Positions 32,648-44,675 of a stretch of DNA of 64,000 nt are shown here, piece by piece. Numbering within the stretch: the first letter of the stretch is position 1; every line of letters begins with the position of its first letter. Made by a program: the position numbers and the translations under genes. Origin of the DNA: Staphylotrichum longicolle (taxonomy: Eukaryota; Ascomycota; Sordariomycetes; Sordariales; Chaetomiaceae); NCBI GenBank assembly GCA_019096155.1, contig JAHCVI010000001.1:13231243-13295242 (forward strand), written 5' to 3'. The notes under the pieces were generated by a model that had not been told where the DNA came from, made no database searches, and was given only the letters and a program-made list of their open reading frames with translations.

Positions 32648-35299
32648 TTAGATAATTGTGATGATTTTCCTTTGAGACCCATCACTTAAGCTTACTCCAT
32701 ACCTGAGAGTATACTCTTCTGCAAGTCTGAGCAACCCAATTCGACGGTAAACCTCGACACCTTTCAAAAGAACTGGCTCTTTGACCAGAACAAGACTGAT
32801 ATCCTTAAAGAGCATGAGGAGAAGCACTCTACTGTTGTCGGGAACGTTATAGAGGCCGCCGCTAGTCAAGTTATAGTCGGCGAAAAATGGCAACCTCGCG
32901 GAGTGGACGGATGCTCGTGCTCCCCTTCCACCGTGAGTGAACTTGATATCCACTCCATACATTAGCGGCTGGGATTCTCCTTTTGTTGATGGCGCCGCGG
33001 AGTCGACCAGGAACGTCGCAGATTGCGTCAGTCCCGCGACTGTGAGAATAACAGAAGAAACTTCGCCATATGGGTTTCTGCCCATTTTTTCCACTTTGCA
33101 GGATAAAACAGCAAAGATTGGGGTTGGTTTGGTGAGTGGTGACGATTTTTTTGGTTTCAATTGTCGGTAATAAGGATTCAAGTCCTGATCCTCTTCGTCG
33201 GGGTCGGAGTCGAGCGGTAGCCGATCAAGGTTTTTCGCCCAAGTGTAAAATTCGTTTGGAAGGGCTTCACCGAGCCATGTGAAAATGGAGAGCGGACTCA
33301 TTTCCGCTCTTTTCCAAAAGGAAACTTTGGCATTCACAGACACCCAAGACCATGAAGGCCCTCTATACTCGTTGGGCCGCTGCAAGTCGGGTGTAAGATG
33401 TTCCACGCGCCAGGTCATGTCGTATGGAAGCGATGATCCCCAGAGACCGGCGATGTACCTCCCCAAAAAAGGCTGGATTCTCTCTGCCAGCCCAGAGAGA
33501 GCCGGCAATTGATCCATGATCTTCGTAAGTCGCAGCGATGAAAATTGGGCCACGATCTCATGCCACAGGTCTGTCGCCCGATCCTGCTCGGTCGGTGGAA
33601 TCTCCTGCACAAGCTCTTTTAAGTCAGAGTACTGGCTTTGTGCATGTCGAAGAGATCCCTCGGAGCGGCTTCTGGCGAAAGCGAGGGAAGAGATGCGGAA
33701 TCTAGCATCCTCGAGGAGAGACCTAACCGAATTGGCCTCTCTGCTGAAAGATAAGATTCTGTCGTACCGTCTAGATCGAAAGTCCTCAGGACCTAGGTCT
33801 AACCGAAGAGGCCCAGCATCGTGACGGCTTGCCTGGGATCTCCGCCTTGGCTCAGTGGGTAGAAGCTGCTCCTGGCGGTCGGCTAGAGCGGGTTTGCGAC
33901 CACCATCTTCTCCCCAATTGTCCACGCGGGGAAGGTCAGTGGGATCAGTAGCTTCACCCTCAAACTCGTTGGTTGCGTTCTTTGACTCCAATCCTGGATA
34001 GCCTATGGCTTGTAGGCCACCCCCGTCGATCGAACCCCAATATCGAGTCCCCGCCAGGACAAGTGCGAACCGTCCCTTAAGGTGTTCATCCTTGGTAAGA
34101 CTACCACACTCGCAAATTGTCTCCACTCCACACTCCCAGATAAGTTCTCCTCTGGCAAAGTGCAGGACTCGGGGAGACAACAGGCGTTCCTGAAAGACCC
34201 ATCCTCTGGAGAGCAAGGGATAATACTCTTGAGAGGCTGCTGTGGAGATGATGTCGTCCCAATGAGACAGCTTGTGCCGAACCCCGATCAGGTGTCGCAT
34301 GCCCATGCCAGTTTCCATTTGGAAAATTCTGTGCGTGCTGTGCGTGTTTTCCGTCATCTCCTTAGGAAAGCAACCGACGGCGCCACAGCTGGCCGAAGTT
34401 GCAGCTATCGTGATATAAGAATTCTGGTAGATGTCCGCCATCTTGGAGGATTCAACCTGCCAGTCGGTAGGGTCGTCTTGGAGGATGCAGAGAGCGTCAA
34501 TCCAAATGTATGGTATTTCCAACTTCAAACAATAGCGGATAGCATCCTGGAAGGTTTGGGGAAGCTCCGTCCATGGTATTTCCACCGTTCTTTCTCTGGA
34601 GTTTTTGGTTGTCGTTATGCAGGATAGCTGGCCACCCCAGCAGTGGCTCAAGGTTGCATACCTGCCGAATTTTGTTTGGTCCTCGACAAGTCGGACTGTG
34701 AAGTCCCCCTCTAGAGACACGGCTAGGGCGAGTATCCTGGCAGGTAGAGGGGACTCGTCTTCATCCTGGCAGGTATGGGTGGCAGAACACTGTGCTAGCC
34801 TGGATTTAACCCATTGGACTGCGTCTGGGGACAGTGGGTGACCGGTTGAACAGGTCCTTCGGCACAGAGCGCTCCATGGAAAAGGATCGCAAGGGCTAAG
34901 CTCAGTACCTGGGAATCGACGTCAGGAGTCATGAATTTGTAATGAGAACCCAAGTACCTTAGTGTCATTAAAGATATATGGAAAAGAGGGCGACATACCG
35001 TCGGGGTGACGGCAGAGGAAAAGTTCGAGCATGATTCTTGGTCGGTCAGGCAAGAAATATACTTCGAGTGTAAGGGTGTCATGGCAGGTAGCTTGTGCGT
35101 AGCCATAAACCCTCGACACATCATTAATAAACGACCAAGTGCCATCTTGCATCTTCTCGATCCCGGTTAAAAGAAGGTGGCATTGTCTGCATCTCTGATG
35201 GAGGGCAGATTGCTGCAACTCACGGGGGGTGAATTCGAAGAACAATCGTCGTTTCCCCGCCGGCTTCTGAAGCCAATGACAAGTCTGGCAGGGCGGCAT
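32648..35299 (-). CDS. HET-domain (heterokaryon incompatibility) protein
   Basis: Exons 34999-35299 and 32648-34908 (90-nt intron, donor GTATGT, acceptor CAG) give 853 residues. ATG 35299 opens MPPCQTCHW, the cysteine-pair start usual for this class; no ATG lies further upstream in frame. A second cysteine set (RCRQCHLLL) precedes the HET core: ATLSHCWGG, YIWIDALCILQDDPTDW, SSKMADIYQNSYITIAA, SRGWVFQERLLSPRVLHF and WECGVETICECG. The late motif GPSWSWVS is also typical. The long C-terminal region has charged and low-complexity parts. It sits directly upstream of, and on the same strand as, another HET gene, but the two proteins are clearly diverged, so this is not a recent tandem duplicate. 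Confidence 0.93.
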
Positions 35300-36247
35300 T
35301 TGGGAAGCGGAAGTAGACCTGAAAGAGTGCGCACCCCGCCGAGAATGAAAGACAAGGAGAATTTTAGGTCGTTTGGAGACTGGCGGAAACGACCCCAACG
35401 ACTTTGCGAGGCACGGCTGGACAACGAGGTCGGCCAAAGTGGTAGGATTTCAGGCAAGTACAAGAATGAGGAGCTGTGGCTTTCAAGCCCAGAGGATGCC
35501 TTTTGTGTCAGTGCACCCAAGGCGCTCAGGAGAGCCTCCCGGAAGAGGCGCGGTGTGGGCGCAGCAGAATCTACACCAATTATCGGGCTCCGAAGCACAG
35601 ATTTCCGGCGCGCTTGGCCTCCTTGATTGGAACAACACATCAGTTCCCACACCACGTCCTAATGATTTTCGCCAATGATTTCCCACTCTGTATAGCTTGC
35701 AGCTGGCACCGCCCCCCTCCTGCCTCCCAATTCATGTTAGTGCTGACTTTTGCAGGCTCATCATCCTCAAAGGTGAGGAGTAGCTTGGGTACCTACCTTA
35801 TCGTGGCGAATCCGACTGCAGCAGCGCCCACAAATCGGTCCCATTTCGCTGCACATATCTTGTTCATCGTCGGCTGGCTCGATCGCGGTTGGGTGCCATC
35901 CTTCCTGCCTCTGTGTAAGGCACCTTCGGCGAACATGACATAAGGTACGTAGTCAAAGGCGACCAACCGGAGGACCAGCCTGTCGTTGTCTTCACGTAAG
36001 TCACCACATGTAGCGACGACACGGTCCGCGTATGGGATGCGGCCACGGGGGTTGAGCGGCGCGTGCTGCAAGGCCAAAAAAGTGCTCGACGGTTTCTCTC
36101 CTTTTCCTCTTGCGGTAAACATCTCGTTACAGATCGTGGTCTCTTGCGGCTGCCTTCCTCCGACTGCCGATGTTCGCATCACATCTTTCCCACAAGGTCT
36201 TGGATTACCGATAATGGCGAAGAGCTACTACCCGTCAACTATACCAG
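35300..36247. other. Intergenic region upstream of a HET gene
   Basis: About 950 bp between the HET gene start (minus strand) and a plus-strand coiled-coil fragment. It may hold the HET promoter and remains of a missing 5' part of the fragment. The open frames here are shadows without motifs. Confidence 0.4.
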
Positions 36248-36724
36248 GATGCGAGCGGGAGCCTTGTCGAGGACGACGAGCTGGGAGCCGTGGTGCGCAC
36301 CCTCCAATGCTACAGCCGCCGCATCGCCATGCAACTCGGCGGGCAAACAGGCAAGTCGCAGGCCGAAAAGGACATTGTTTCCCTGTGCGAGGGCGTGCGG
36401 GAGCTATGTGCCCAACTCATCAGCGCGGTCGAGGGTCTCAAGGTTGCCATGAACAACAGGGCAGCCCGGTGGGAGACCTTTCGCCAGGCCCTCCGCCGCG
36501 TTTGGAAAGAGAGCGAGATCAGCAACCTGATGGACCGCCTCGAGCGGTACAGAAACCAGATCGACTCGATCCTACTGGCAAACATCAAGGACAGGCTCGA
36601 GGCGCTTACGGTCGAGTCCGGGAACCGCGACGCTCGCATCGAGCAGAACCTTGCCAAGGTCCTGGCATCGCTAGAACCGGGAAGTCCATGGCAACATCGT
36701 ACAACCAGGATTGGGCTAGGCTAG
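36248..36724 (+). pseudogene. Fragment resembling the N-terminal helical domain of fungal STAND/NLR proteins
   Basis: The frame is open from about 36215 and reads SLVEDDELGAVVRTLQ, then a long amphipathic helical stretch to TAG 36722-36724. The first ATG is 36329. Segments such as LCEGVRELCAQLISAVEGL and WKESEISNLMDRLERYRNQI are very like the coiled-coil N-terminal domain found in fungal NLR/STAND and ankyrin proteins. No NACHT, NB-ARC, WD40 or ankyrin sequence follows before or after the stop, and no good 5' exon is visible. It could be a decayed NLR, a stand-alone helical protein, or a gene whose 5' exon I missed. The family call is from pattern recognition only. Confidence 0.45.
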
Positions 36725-36791
36725 GCTGTGTGGGCAAACTCACTCAAAGGCGAACTGGCCAGACAGATTATTTGACCTTGATACTGGGGGC

Positions 36792-36822
36792 ATGAGGGAA
36801 TGGCACAATGCCATTCCCTCAT
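36792..36822. other. Perfect 14-bp palindrome / hairpin
   Basis: ATGAGGGAATGGCA at 36792-36805 and its exact reverse complement at 36809-36822, separated by three bases. It lies 68 bp after the stop of the NLR-like fragment. It could form a strong hairpin in RNA or a cruciform in DNA; no transposon ends flank it. Confidence 0.9.
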
Positions 36823-37156
36823 AGCGCAGCTCAAACCATAGGATCTGACGTTTAATTTGACTTGTATTGGAATACCTTGATGTCAGTATCTGAAGATCGG
36901 ACTCACAGGAGTCCATGGTCAGATCTACCTATAGATACCTAGGAGTGAAGGAATCGCCTTAAGTTCTGGAGGTAGTTCTCTTCCTCCAACCCTTGTTGAG
37001 AAAGAAAGTTGCCAATCGAGGCACAGCGAGCCCAGCTCTAGGGCAACGTTCAAAAACGAACCGGTCTTTATCCCAACAAATGAACGGCAAATGACCCTAC
37101 TCCAAGTGCCCCATTTATCAAATTGAACACACGACCAATCTCGGCCCAATGCCCTT

Positions 37157-37736
37157 TCAGACCCGGTACATCTGCCCATGTCCGGCCTTCTCCCTGACGG
37201 AAGCGTCGCCGGGCCCGTCGACCCACTCCTGAACCAGAAACTCCAGAAACATGACCATCTTGACCGTCGTTTGTCTGGCGGTCCAATCCCTCTTGCAAAT
37301 TTCTGCGCCCTCAACGCCATACCTCCCCAGCCAGATGTCGTCCGCCACGACGCCAACCACGAATTGCTTGTAGTGATCTCTCACCGTCCCTGCAGAGCCA
37401 TGTTAGCCGACAGTCTCGTCACCTCATCCTATTGCTTGATGTAGAAGCGGACTTACACTCGCTCTTATCCGGATCCAACACCATTTCGAACCTCCGCTCC
37501 TCAAGCATCTCGATGCGCTCCTCCACGGCCTTGTCCAGGTCGACAAACTCGACAAACCCGCGCTTGTCGGGCGCGACTGTGTACCCCAGCGCAAGGTAGT
37601 CGCAGATGAAGTTGGCAAAGTGGTCGAGCACGACCTCCTCCTCCCAGCTTTCGAGGGCGCTAACTGATTCGAAGCCGAGGCGGCGGGCCATGCGGCTGCG
37701 GGAGCGGATGGCGCTTGAGATGTGGAAAGCGGACAT
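37157..37736 (-). CDS. Uncharacterised small protein, two exons
   Basis: Exons 37457-37736 and 37157-37389 (67-nt intron, donor GTAAGT, acceptor CAG) keep frame and give 170 residues. The protein is soluble, acidic in the middle (SWEEEVVLDHFANF, DLDKAVEERIEMLEERRFEM) and has no signal peptide, membrane segment or cysteine motif. The C-terminal exon contains DIWLGRYGVEG and MFLEFLVQEW. I do not recognise the family. A TATAAAA word on the coding strand lies at 37746-37752, only about ten bases before the ATG, so translation might start at a later Met (Met16). Codon use and clean splice sites argue that the gene is real. Confidence 0.7.
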
Positions 37737-39355
37737 GGTTAAAGATTTTATAGGGGCAGTATTAACATTAATTAGGTAGTTGTGAGTGTAAGCTGGGACC
37801 AGCCCGGTATGTTCATTCAGGGGTTGAAGGCTGGAATTGTTGACTGGATTTCGCGGTTGTGGAAGGATTAAAACGCGGCGGGAGAATCAATGTTTGAAAA
37901 GCATAAAGTAAATAAAGGAACGCGTTGTTTTCCTCAGAATTTCAGGTTTGCTTGGAAACCTCATATTTACATACATGTGCATCTCAGGCACTGTGGAGCA
38001 ATGTCCGTTGATGTGCAGCCTGCAGACAGAGCGAAACGCGCTGAGGGAAGCGCCCGGCAAACGGCCGTGATTTCCATCGTAGCTGGCCAGATTAGCGCTC
38101 AATGATGATTGGGGAAATGATCCGGTTGACTCTCTGCGAGGTCAATCCCGTGGCCATGGGCCTAGATGGAAGTCCAGAGGCCGCAGAGGCGGCCTGCTTT
38201 GCGGCACAACGAGGTCAGCGGCCTGGCCACTGGTGTGATACAGACCCCGAAGAGGGCCGGGTTCTTGAGTTTATGATCTCGTGCAACTTGATCTGCAGCG
38301 CAAAGCTGCAGGCATCAAACGGCCTCGGGCCAGCGAGCCTCGTCTGATGGGTCACGAGCTGGGAGCAATATCTCCAGCTGCGTTTGAGCTGTCTTTAAAA
38401 GGCTGCTGTCCCCCGACGCATCGCTGTCGGAGTCTAGACTGTTTGTGTCTTAAAGCCCGGTGCCAAATCCCTGGATTACAAGAGGACTGTGACCACAAGG
38501 TCATGTCCGGTCCAGTCATCGAACCAGTTGCGGGCTGCTAGGGCCCTGTCAAAACCCCGCTGCAGTTTTCAGGACAATGCAAGACCCCGAAGCTCCCGGG
38601 TCTCCACGGAACAACTGCAAAGCATATGTGCCCGAGTCCGCAGGGTTTTACGAAAAACCGACGCCGTTAAGGTAGCGAGCAGGAGATGCCTAGATCGGGA
38701 TGGAACCTCTGGGACGTGCCCCTTGTCGACCCCCTGCCCCTGAACCGGAGCCGCGATGCATCAGACCACCTCTGCAGCTACCCCGCAAACCAAGCTTTGC
38801 CATGAGTAACAGCTGCATCCTGACGAATAGAGTTCCTGGTAATGTTCCACGACACGATGATTGGCGAATTCGTCTCTCCTCCAAGTCCCACGGATGCACC
38901 CATCTGGGAAACAAGTGCTATGTCATCCAAGCGATCCGAACAAAGGGACGCCAGACCTCCGCGGAGGAGCGGCTACATCGGACGCCTTCGTCTGATTTCT
39001 CGGTTTCGCCCTGTCATGGATATGCAGCCGTGACGTGATCCCCGGACCTCAGCAAACACGGAGCGAGACTCCTGGTTGCAGCATCGCATGCCCGATCTAC
39101 AAAACGACATCATGGAACGTGCGGACGTGCCCAAGCTTCGCATGCCCCTTGGCATTAGCATGATACGATACACACTTTAAAGGCGGATACGGCGCTCATT
39201 CAGCACCTGCGTTGCAACCCACCATCAGTGCGGCAGACGGTCCATGCAGATCACTTGCACAAGAAGCGCATGTAAACATCCTACAGCTCTATAAAACCTC
39301 CCCTATCACCGCATTCTCTCCCCCAAGTCCCCGTTCTACCAACCACCCCCTCACG
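37737..39355. other. Intergenic region upstream of the P450nor gene
   Basis: About 1.6 kb between the divergent small unknown gene and P450nor. No supported gene, repeat or RNA. The P450nor TATA box near its right end is listed separately. Confidence 0.45.
39290..39296 (+). promoter_or_regulatory. TATA box of the P450nor gene
   Basis: TATAAAA lies 66 bp upstream of the first ATG (39356) and about 160 bp upstream of the second in-frame ATG (39452). A start site shortly downstream would leave a very short leader for the long form. Confidence 0.55.
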
Positions 39356-41053
39356 ATGTACAACGCCGCCTCCCGCACAACCCTCACCCTCGCCCGCCAC
39401 CCCAGACCCGTCCTCGCCCGCACCTGCAGAGCGCTCAGCACAACACGCACCATGTCCGGCGCCGACATGCCCAGCTTCCCCTTCCGGCGGGCCTCGGGCC
39501 TCGACCCGCCCGCCGAGTTCGCCGGCCTGCGCAAGAACGCGCCCGTGTCGCAGGTGAAGCTGTACGACGGGTCGGCGGCGTGGCTCGTGACCAAGTACCG
39601 CGACGTGTGCCAGGTCGCGACGGACCAGCGGCTGTCCAAGGAGCGCAAGCGGCCCGGGTTCCCCGAGTTCAGCGACAGCGGCAAGGTCGCGGGCAAGCAG
39701 CGGCCGACCTTTGTGGATATGGACCCGCCCGAGCATGGGCGGCACAGGTGGGTTGGCATCCAACCCGATAGTCCGATACGAGGTTTCGGCGCTGGTGGGT
39801 GTTTTTAGCGCGTTGGTTGCTGACGGATTCGGAGCGGGGGGCAGGGGCATGGTCGAGTCTTGGTTTACGCCCGAGAAGATCAAGTCGATGGGGCCGTACA
39901 TTGACAAGACGGTAAATGACCTGCTGGACCGGATGAAGTCGCGGAGCAGCGGCAAGGAGCCCGTTGACCTTGTGGAGGAGTTTGCGCTGCCTGTGCCGTC
40001 CTACGTAGGTTCTGCGGCTCGTGAGCAGGCCGGGCTGGTGCTAATAGGGGCAGATCATTTACACCATGCTTGGTGTGCCGTTTGAAGATCTTGAGTTCTT
40101 GACGCAGCAGAATTCCATCCGCACCAACGGAAGCTCGACGGCTCGGGAGGCGTCGGCCGCGGCCAGGTATTTGATGTCCTGCCGAGTACATGTCACAAGA
40201 AAGAGGCTGACACGGCGTCAGCGAGCTCATCCGTTACCTTACCGAACTCGCCGACAAGCGCGGACAGGAACCCAAGGATGATATCATCAGCCAGTTGATG
40301 ACACAGGAGGTCAATAAGGGGAACCTCGACAAGGCCGATGCAGTGCAAATGGCTTTCTTGTTGTTGGTCGCGGGCAATGCGACCATGGTGAACATGATCG
40401 CACTGGTAAATACAGGCCAAGTCGGTTTCTGCATGGCCGCTAACACGGCTGCAGGGCGTCGTGACCCTGTTTCAGCATCCTGATCAGCTGGCCGAGCTCA
40501 AAGCCGACCCGGCCAAGTGGGCGGCCCCATTTGTGGAGGAGCTGTGCCGCTACCATACGGCCTCAGCAATGGCCATGAAGCGTACAGCCAAGGAGAATGT
40601 CGAGATTGGCGGCAAGGTATTGTGGCTCCATGACGTTGAGATGGATCGCTGCTGACACTGTTGGACCACTTCACAGACAATCAAACCAGGCGAGGGCATT
40701 ATCGCGTCGAACCAGTCAGCCAACCGCGACGACGAAATCTTCACGAACCCCGACAAGTTCGACATGCACCGGAAGTGGCCCAAGGAGGATCCTCTGGGCT
40801 TTGGCTTCGGCGAACATCGCTGCATTGCCGAACATCTCGCCAAGGCTGAGTTGACGAGTGTCTTCAGTAAGTCCAGCCGACACCCAGAAGGAAGAGAAAC
40901 ACGAGAGCACGAAGAGAGACTGATCGCCCTGAACCAATAGCGCACCTCTTCAAGAAGGTCCCCAACCTGAAGCTTGCTACCCCCATTGACAAGATTGAGT
41001 ACTCGCCTCTGGAGCGCGATGTCGGCATCGTCAAGCTCCCCGTGACCTTCTAA
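39356..41053 (+). CDS. Cytochrome P450 nitric oxide reductase (P450nor, CYP55 family)
   Basis: Seven exons (39356-39747, 39845-40004, 40054-40166, 40222-40405, 40455-40616, 40677-40866, 40941-41053) keep frame and give 437 residues. The haem-binding loop is FGFGEHRCIAEHLAKAEL with Cys386 as ligand. The I-helix reads LLLVAGNATMVNMIAL, the P450nor-specific version. P450nor reduces two NO to N2O using NAD(P)H directly, the last step of fungal denitrification and NO detoxification. The first 32 residues are Arg/Ser/Thr-rich without acids (LARHPRPVLARTCRALSTT), a mitochondrial-type presequence. A second in-frame Met33 (39452) begins the part aligned with cytosolic P450nor. Two start sites giving mitochondrial and cytosolic forms are known for the Fusarium enzyme, so the same is inferred here. 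Confidence 0.96.
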
Positions 41054-43318
41054 GCCCCCGAGGTTGTAAAGCTCCAGCGGCAGCGGATTCTACGTTGTAA
41101 GGCCGAGAACGGAGGGCTAGGAAGATAACTGTAGTGGTTTGTACATACGAAGTCATTGTACAGTTTATGTTTCTCTTGATAATCTCCCTCGCCTTTATGC
41201 AAAGCCTGTAGTTGAGTGTGCCAGAGCGACAGTAGGAGCCGAGTCTAAGTCCTCCCTTGCCCTTGTCATCCAAAGTGGATCTACCTTCCGTAGCCTCAAA
41301 AGCGTTATCATTCAACTGGTGAATGTACCCTCAAAATCAAGGAATTCAGCACCGCACACATTGAGTGGCTTAGAGCTGGCGCGAGGGTTCAGGGGTTCAA
41401 AATGTTGATTTGACCCCAACCCCCGAGTCTCTCTACTTACCAGCAAGCCACAATCCACAAAGTACAGCCCGGATTCATGTAGAGTGGGAACTTGCTCTGT
41501 ATGTCATTTCATACGGGTAACAATACCGCACCCAGAACGATGGCGCGTTGAGCCTTGCGCGCTTACAAACCCAGCTTTGTTCCGCACAACACACACCACC
41601 CGTCCGGCACGACTGTGCCTGTTTCGGCACAACCATAGCATTTTACGGCAAGCTAAAGAGCCTCAGTGGTGGCCACTTTGTGTTTAGGCTGTGGCTGCGT
41701 TTCAGGCACATGATGCCTCCTTGCTCTGGGATTACACTGACGTTGTTTTCCGAACACAATCTTTGTTCCCTGCAGTTTCCGCCTCCTGTAACATGGTTCC
41801 GACATGTCCTGATCTGATTACAAAGCCACCTGGACGGGGGCAACCCCCCTTCATTCCATGTCAAACTTACGCTTGTGCAGTTTGAGGGGTCAACGGCGAT
41901 TATAACAGGACGCTTCACTCCAAGATCTTCCATTTCTCGGGAAACTAGATCTGCCGGCAGTGGAACAACCACCTTGCCTAGGTACCTTATCTCGGTGGGT
42001 ACGCCGTGTGAAGGTCAAGGTCTTTCGACTGGACCACAAATGCCGTGACTCCAGGCACGCAAGCCACGTTCTGCTGCGAGAAGCAGGATAAATTTGCATG
42101 TAAACGTGACCCAGCGGCTAGAACGTCGCACGAGTCAAAAAACTGTAGAGTGACGTTCCAGTCGAGAGGCCGCTGAGCGAGTGGCGGATGGCTCTGCTTC
42201 TCGTCTCTGTTGCCTTGTGCGAAAGGGACGCGGTGATAAATATGTTACCGTGGACGATCAAATGCCCACGGGAGGCAAAGATGATCACTAACATGAAAAA
42301 GAAACACCCCTACGAATCCTCCCGCCCGCCTCTCCCCCTTGCCAGCCGCCATTTCACACTCACCTCCCACGCAAGAAGCACGCACTTTATCCTCGGCATT
42401 GGCATTCCGAGCTTCTAGACGTTTCCAGAATCCATCCCGTGACTGTCACTCTGCCGTGGCACATCTTCCCGCCGGGGTCTGTGAAACCAAGATAAGTTAC
42501 CGTGCCACTGTGCAGATCCAAGCACGAGGCCGTAGGGGTCAAGGAATGTTACGAGGCTTCGAGAACCCGGTCGAGCGGACTTCTCGGGCAACTAAGACAA
42601 TTAGTCCACCAAACAGAAAGAACGACACCTCGAACTCTGCCCTCCTAGATGTTCGCCGTTGGTGGGTGCGCAGGCCACATGGGCTTGACTGCTATATCAC
42701 ATCGCCTATAGGATACCATCCCCCGGATGTGTTGCTCTCGGCCCCTTTTCTAGAACCAAATTTGGCAGCTCGCCCCTTATTGCATTTGCATTCTGTTTAT
42801 TCTCCTGCCACCGTCCTATCACATATCTGCCGTACTCTCAGCCTAGGCACGACCGCCACCCCTGATGACGTCGCGCTGGGGATTTTACTCGTCGACTTGA
42901 ATTCTGCCGTCGAGGCGTCCCATAGCACCCCCCCCCTACCCGTCTATTTACCCCCACAAATCCTAATTCAGGCCGCCCGCGCCCAGCAGCGAATCCGATA
43001 GGTCCCAGCGTATAGCAACAATATCCATTTGGATATTGCCCATCTACCACCCAGTGGCCCCATGAACTCGGCATTTCACCTCAATGTGCCAGAACGGCAG
43101 TTGGGGCTGAAAAGTGGAAATCCGGGGGTCGCGTGGGGACTCCACGCTCTTCTTCGTCGTCAGTATAAGAGATGCCTAGACACCTTGGCTGCCGCATCTC
43201 CCTTGTCCTGTGACTCTCCCCTTGGCGTTGCATCTACAGCCCTGTCCAAACTCCGCTCACCGTGAGGCTTAACATCACACCACCTTCCTCCGAGCGAACA
43301 ATCGCTAGATCGCCCAAG
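41054..43318. other. Gene-free stretch between P450nor and the DUF1996 gene
   Basis: About 2.3 kb. The longest frame (42339-43001, +) has no motif and unlikely composition. A TATAAGA at 43164-43170, about 155 bp before the DUF1996 ATG, is a plausible promoter element. No repeats or RNA genes were recognised. Confidence 0.45.
43164..43170 (+). promoter_or_regulatory. TATA box of the DUF1996 gene
   Basis: TATAAGA in the context GTCAGTATAAGAGATG, about 155 bp upstream of ATG 43319. Sequence and spacing are typical; no transcript evidence. Confidence 0.45.
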
Positions 43319-44675
43319 ATGCGGTGGACTGCACAGTCTGCGTTCCTCGCCCTCTCGGCGCTCGCCGAGGCGGCACCCCAGTTTGGCGGCGGCGGCGGCA
43401 CGACCATGTTGAGGTTCGGCTGCGCCCAGGTTGTCATCGACCGTATCGACCCCCTCGTCAACCCCGGCCAGATCCCTTCGCCGCATATCCATCAGATTGT
43501 CGGCGGCAACGCCTTCAACGTCACCATGCCCACCGACGACGTCTCCAAGCATGCCACCTGCACAACCTGCCAGTTCGCTGACGACTTCTCGAACTACTGG
43601 ACCGCCAACCTGTACTTCAAGGCTCGCAACGGGAGCTACAAGCGTGTCCCCCAGGGCGGCGCTGCGTATGTGTCCAACCCATGAAGTACCAGGCTGCGGC
43701 TGCCATACTAACCCCCTTGCAGTCTGCAGTTCAACGATCGGTTCAGCACCCAGACCCAGGGCGGCATTCTGGTCTACTACGTCTCGGCCCAGCCGGGCAA
43801 GATCACTGCCTTCAAGCCTGTGAGCCCAAGGCCAATCCCCTGTAGTATTGGATAAAACGGAGGACTGACAATCACAGGGGTTCCGCATGCTCGTCGGCGA
43901 CCCCAACATGCGCTCGCGCTCCGACACCAAGCTGAAGCGCCAGAACTGCTACCGCTGCTACACTGGCCCCAACTTTGGCGGCGACACCGGCGCCCCCTGC
44001 CAAGACGACAAGGTCGATAGCGAGAAGCTCCCGAACAAGGTCTGCCCGGGCGGCATCCGCTCCAACATCCACTTCCCCACGTAAGCTCTCTCTCTCGTCC
44101 CCCCACCGTCCCCCAACTCAGAACATCAACTGACCACTTCCCCCCAAAAGCTGCTGGGACGGCAAGAACCTCGACACGCCCAACCACCAAGACCACGTGG
44201 CCTACCCGGTCAACGGGCCCGCGACCTTCCTCTCGCTGGGCGGCAACTGCCCGTCGACGCACCCGGTGCGCATCCCGCAGCTCATGTACGAGGTGGTCTG
44301 GGACACGACCGGGTTCAACAACAAGGCCGAGTGGCCGGCCGACGGCTCGCAGCCCTTCGTGCTCAGCACGGGCGACTCGACGGGCCTGGGCCAGCACGGC
44401 GACTACGTGTTCGGGTGGCGCGACGACTCGCTGCAGCGCGCCATGGACACGTCGGGCTGCTTCGGCGCGCAGTGCGCCAACCTCAAGACGCAGAGCATCG
44501 AGACGGCGCGGGCGTGCGCGGTGAAGCAGAGCGCGCGGGAGGATTATAATCAGTGTAAGTTTGTCTATTTTGCCCCCCTCACCCCGACAACGCGTTTGAT
44601 GGGTTGGATGAGAAGGATGGTGACTGACGTGATGCTGCGATAGGGCTCGACAAGCTCCCCGGCATGAGCATGTAA
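43319..44675 (+). CDS. Secreted DUF1996-domain protein
   Basis: Exons 43319-43665, 43723-43819, 43878-44080, 44151-44554 and 44644-44675 keep frame and give 360 residues. ATG 43319 begins a signal peptide (TAQSAFLALSALAEAAP). DUF1996 hallmarks appear in order: LRFGCAQVVIDRIDPLVNPG, then PHIHQIVGGNAF, CTTCQFADDFSNYW, YYVSAQPG, GFRMLVGDPNMRS, CWDGKNLD and NHQDHVAYP. The conserved His residues in the PHIHQ and NHQDH segments could bind a metal, but no activity is established for this family. Many relatives carry extra WSC domains; this one does not. It is probably extracellular or wall-associated. The last exon is tiny (32 nt) and adds WLDKLPGMSM. Confidence 0.94.

Noticed and set aside
29377..35299. 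The two adjacent HET genes as a recent tandem duplication
   Set aside because: Their exon structures, lengths and sequences outside the HET core differ strongly; only the shared core motifs align.
35300..35437. TTG at 35437 as start of the third HET gene
   Set aside because: No ATG before 35299; MPPCQTC at 35299 is a typical opening for this family.
42339..43001. 220-codon plus-strand open frame between P450nor and the DUF1996 gene
   Set aside because: No motif, unlikely composition, runs into the promoter region with no splice or start context.
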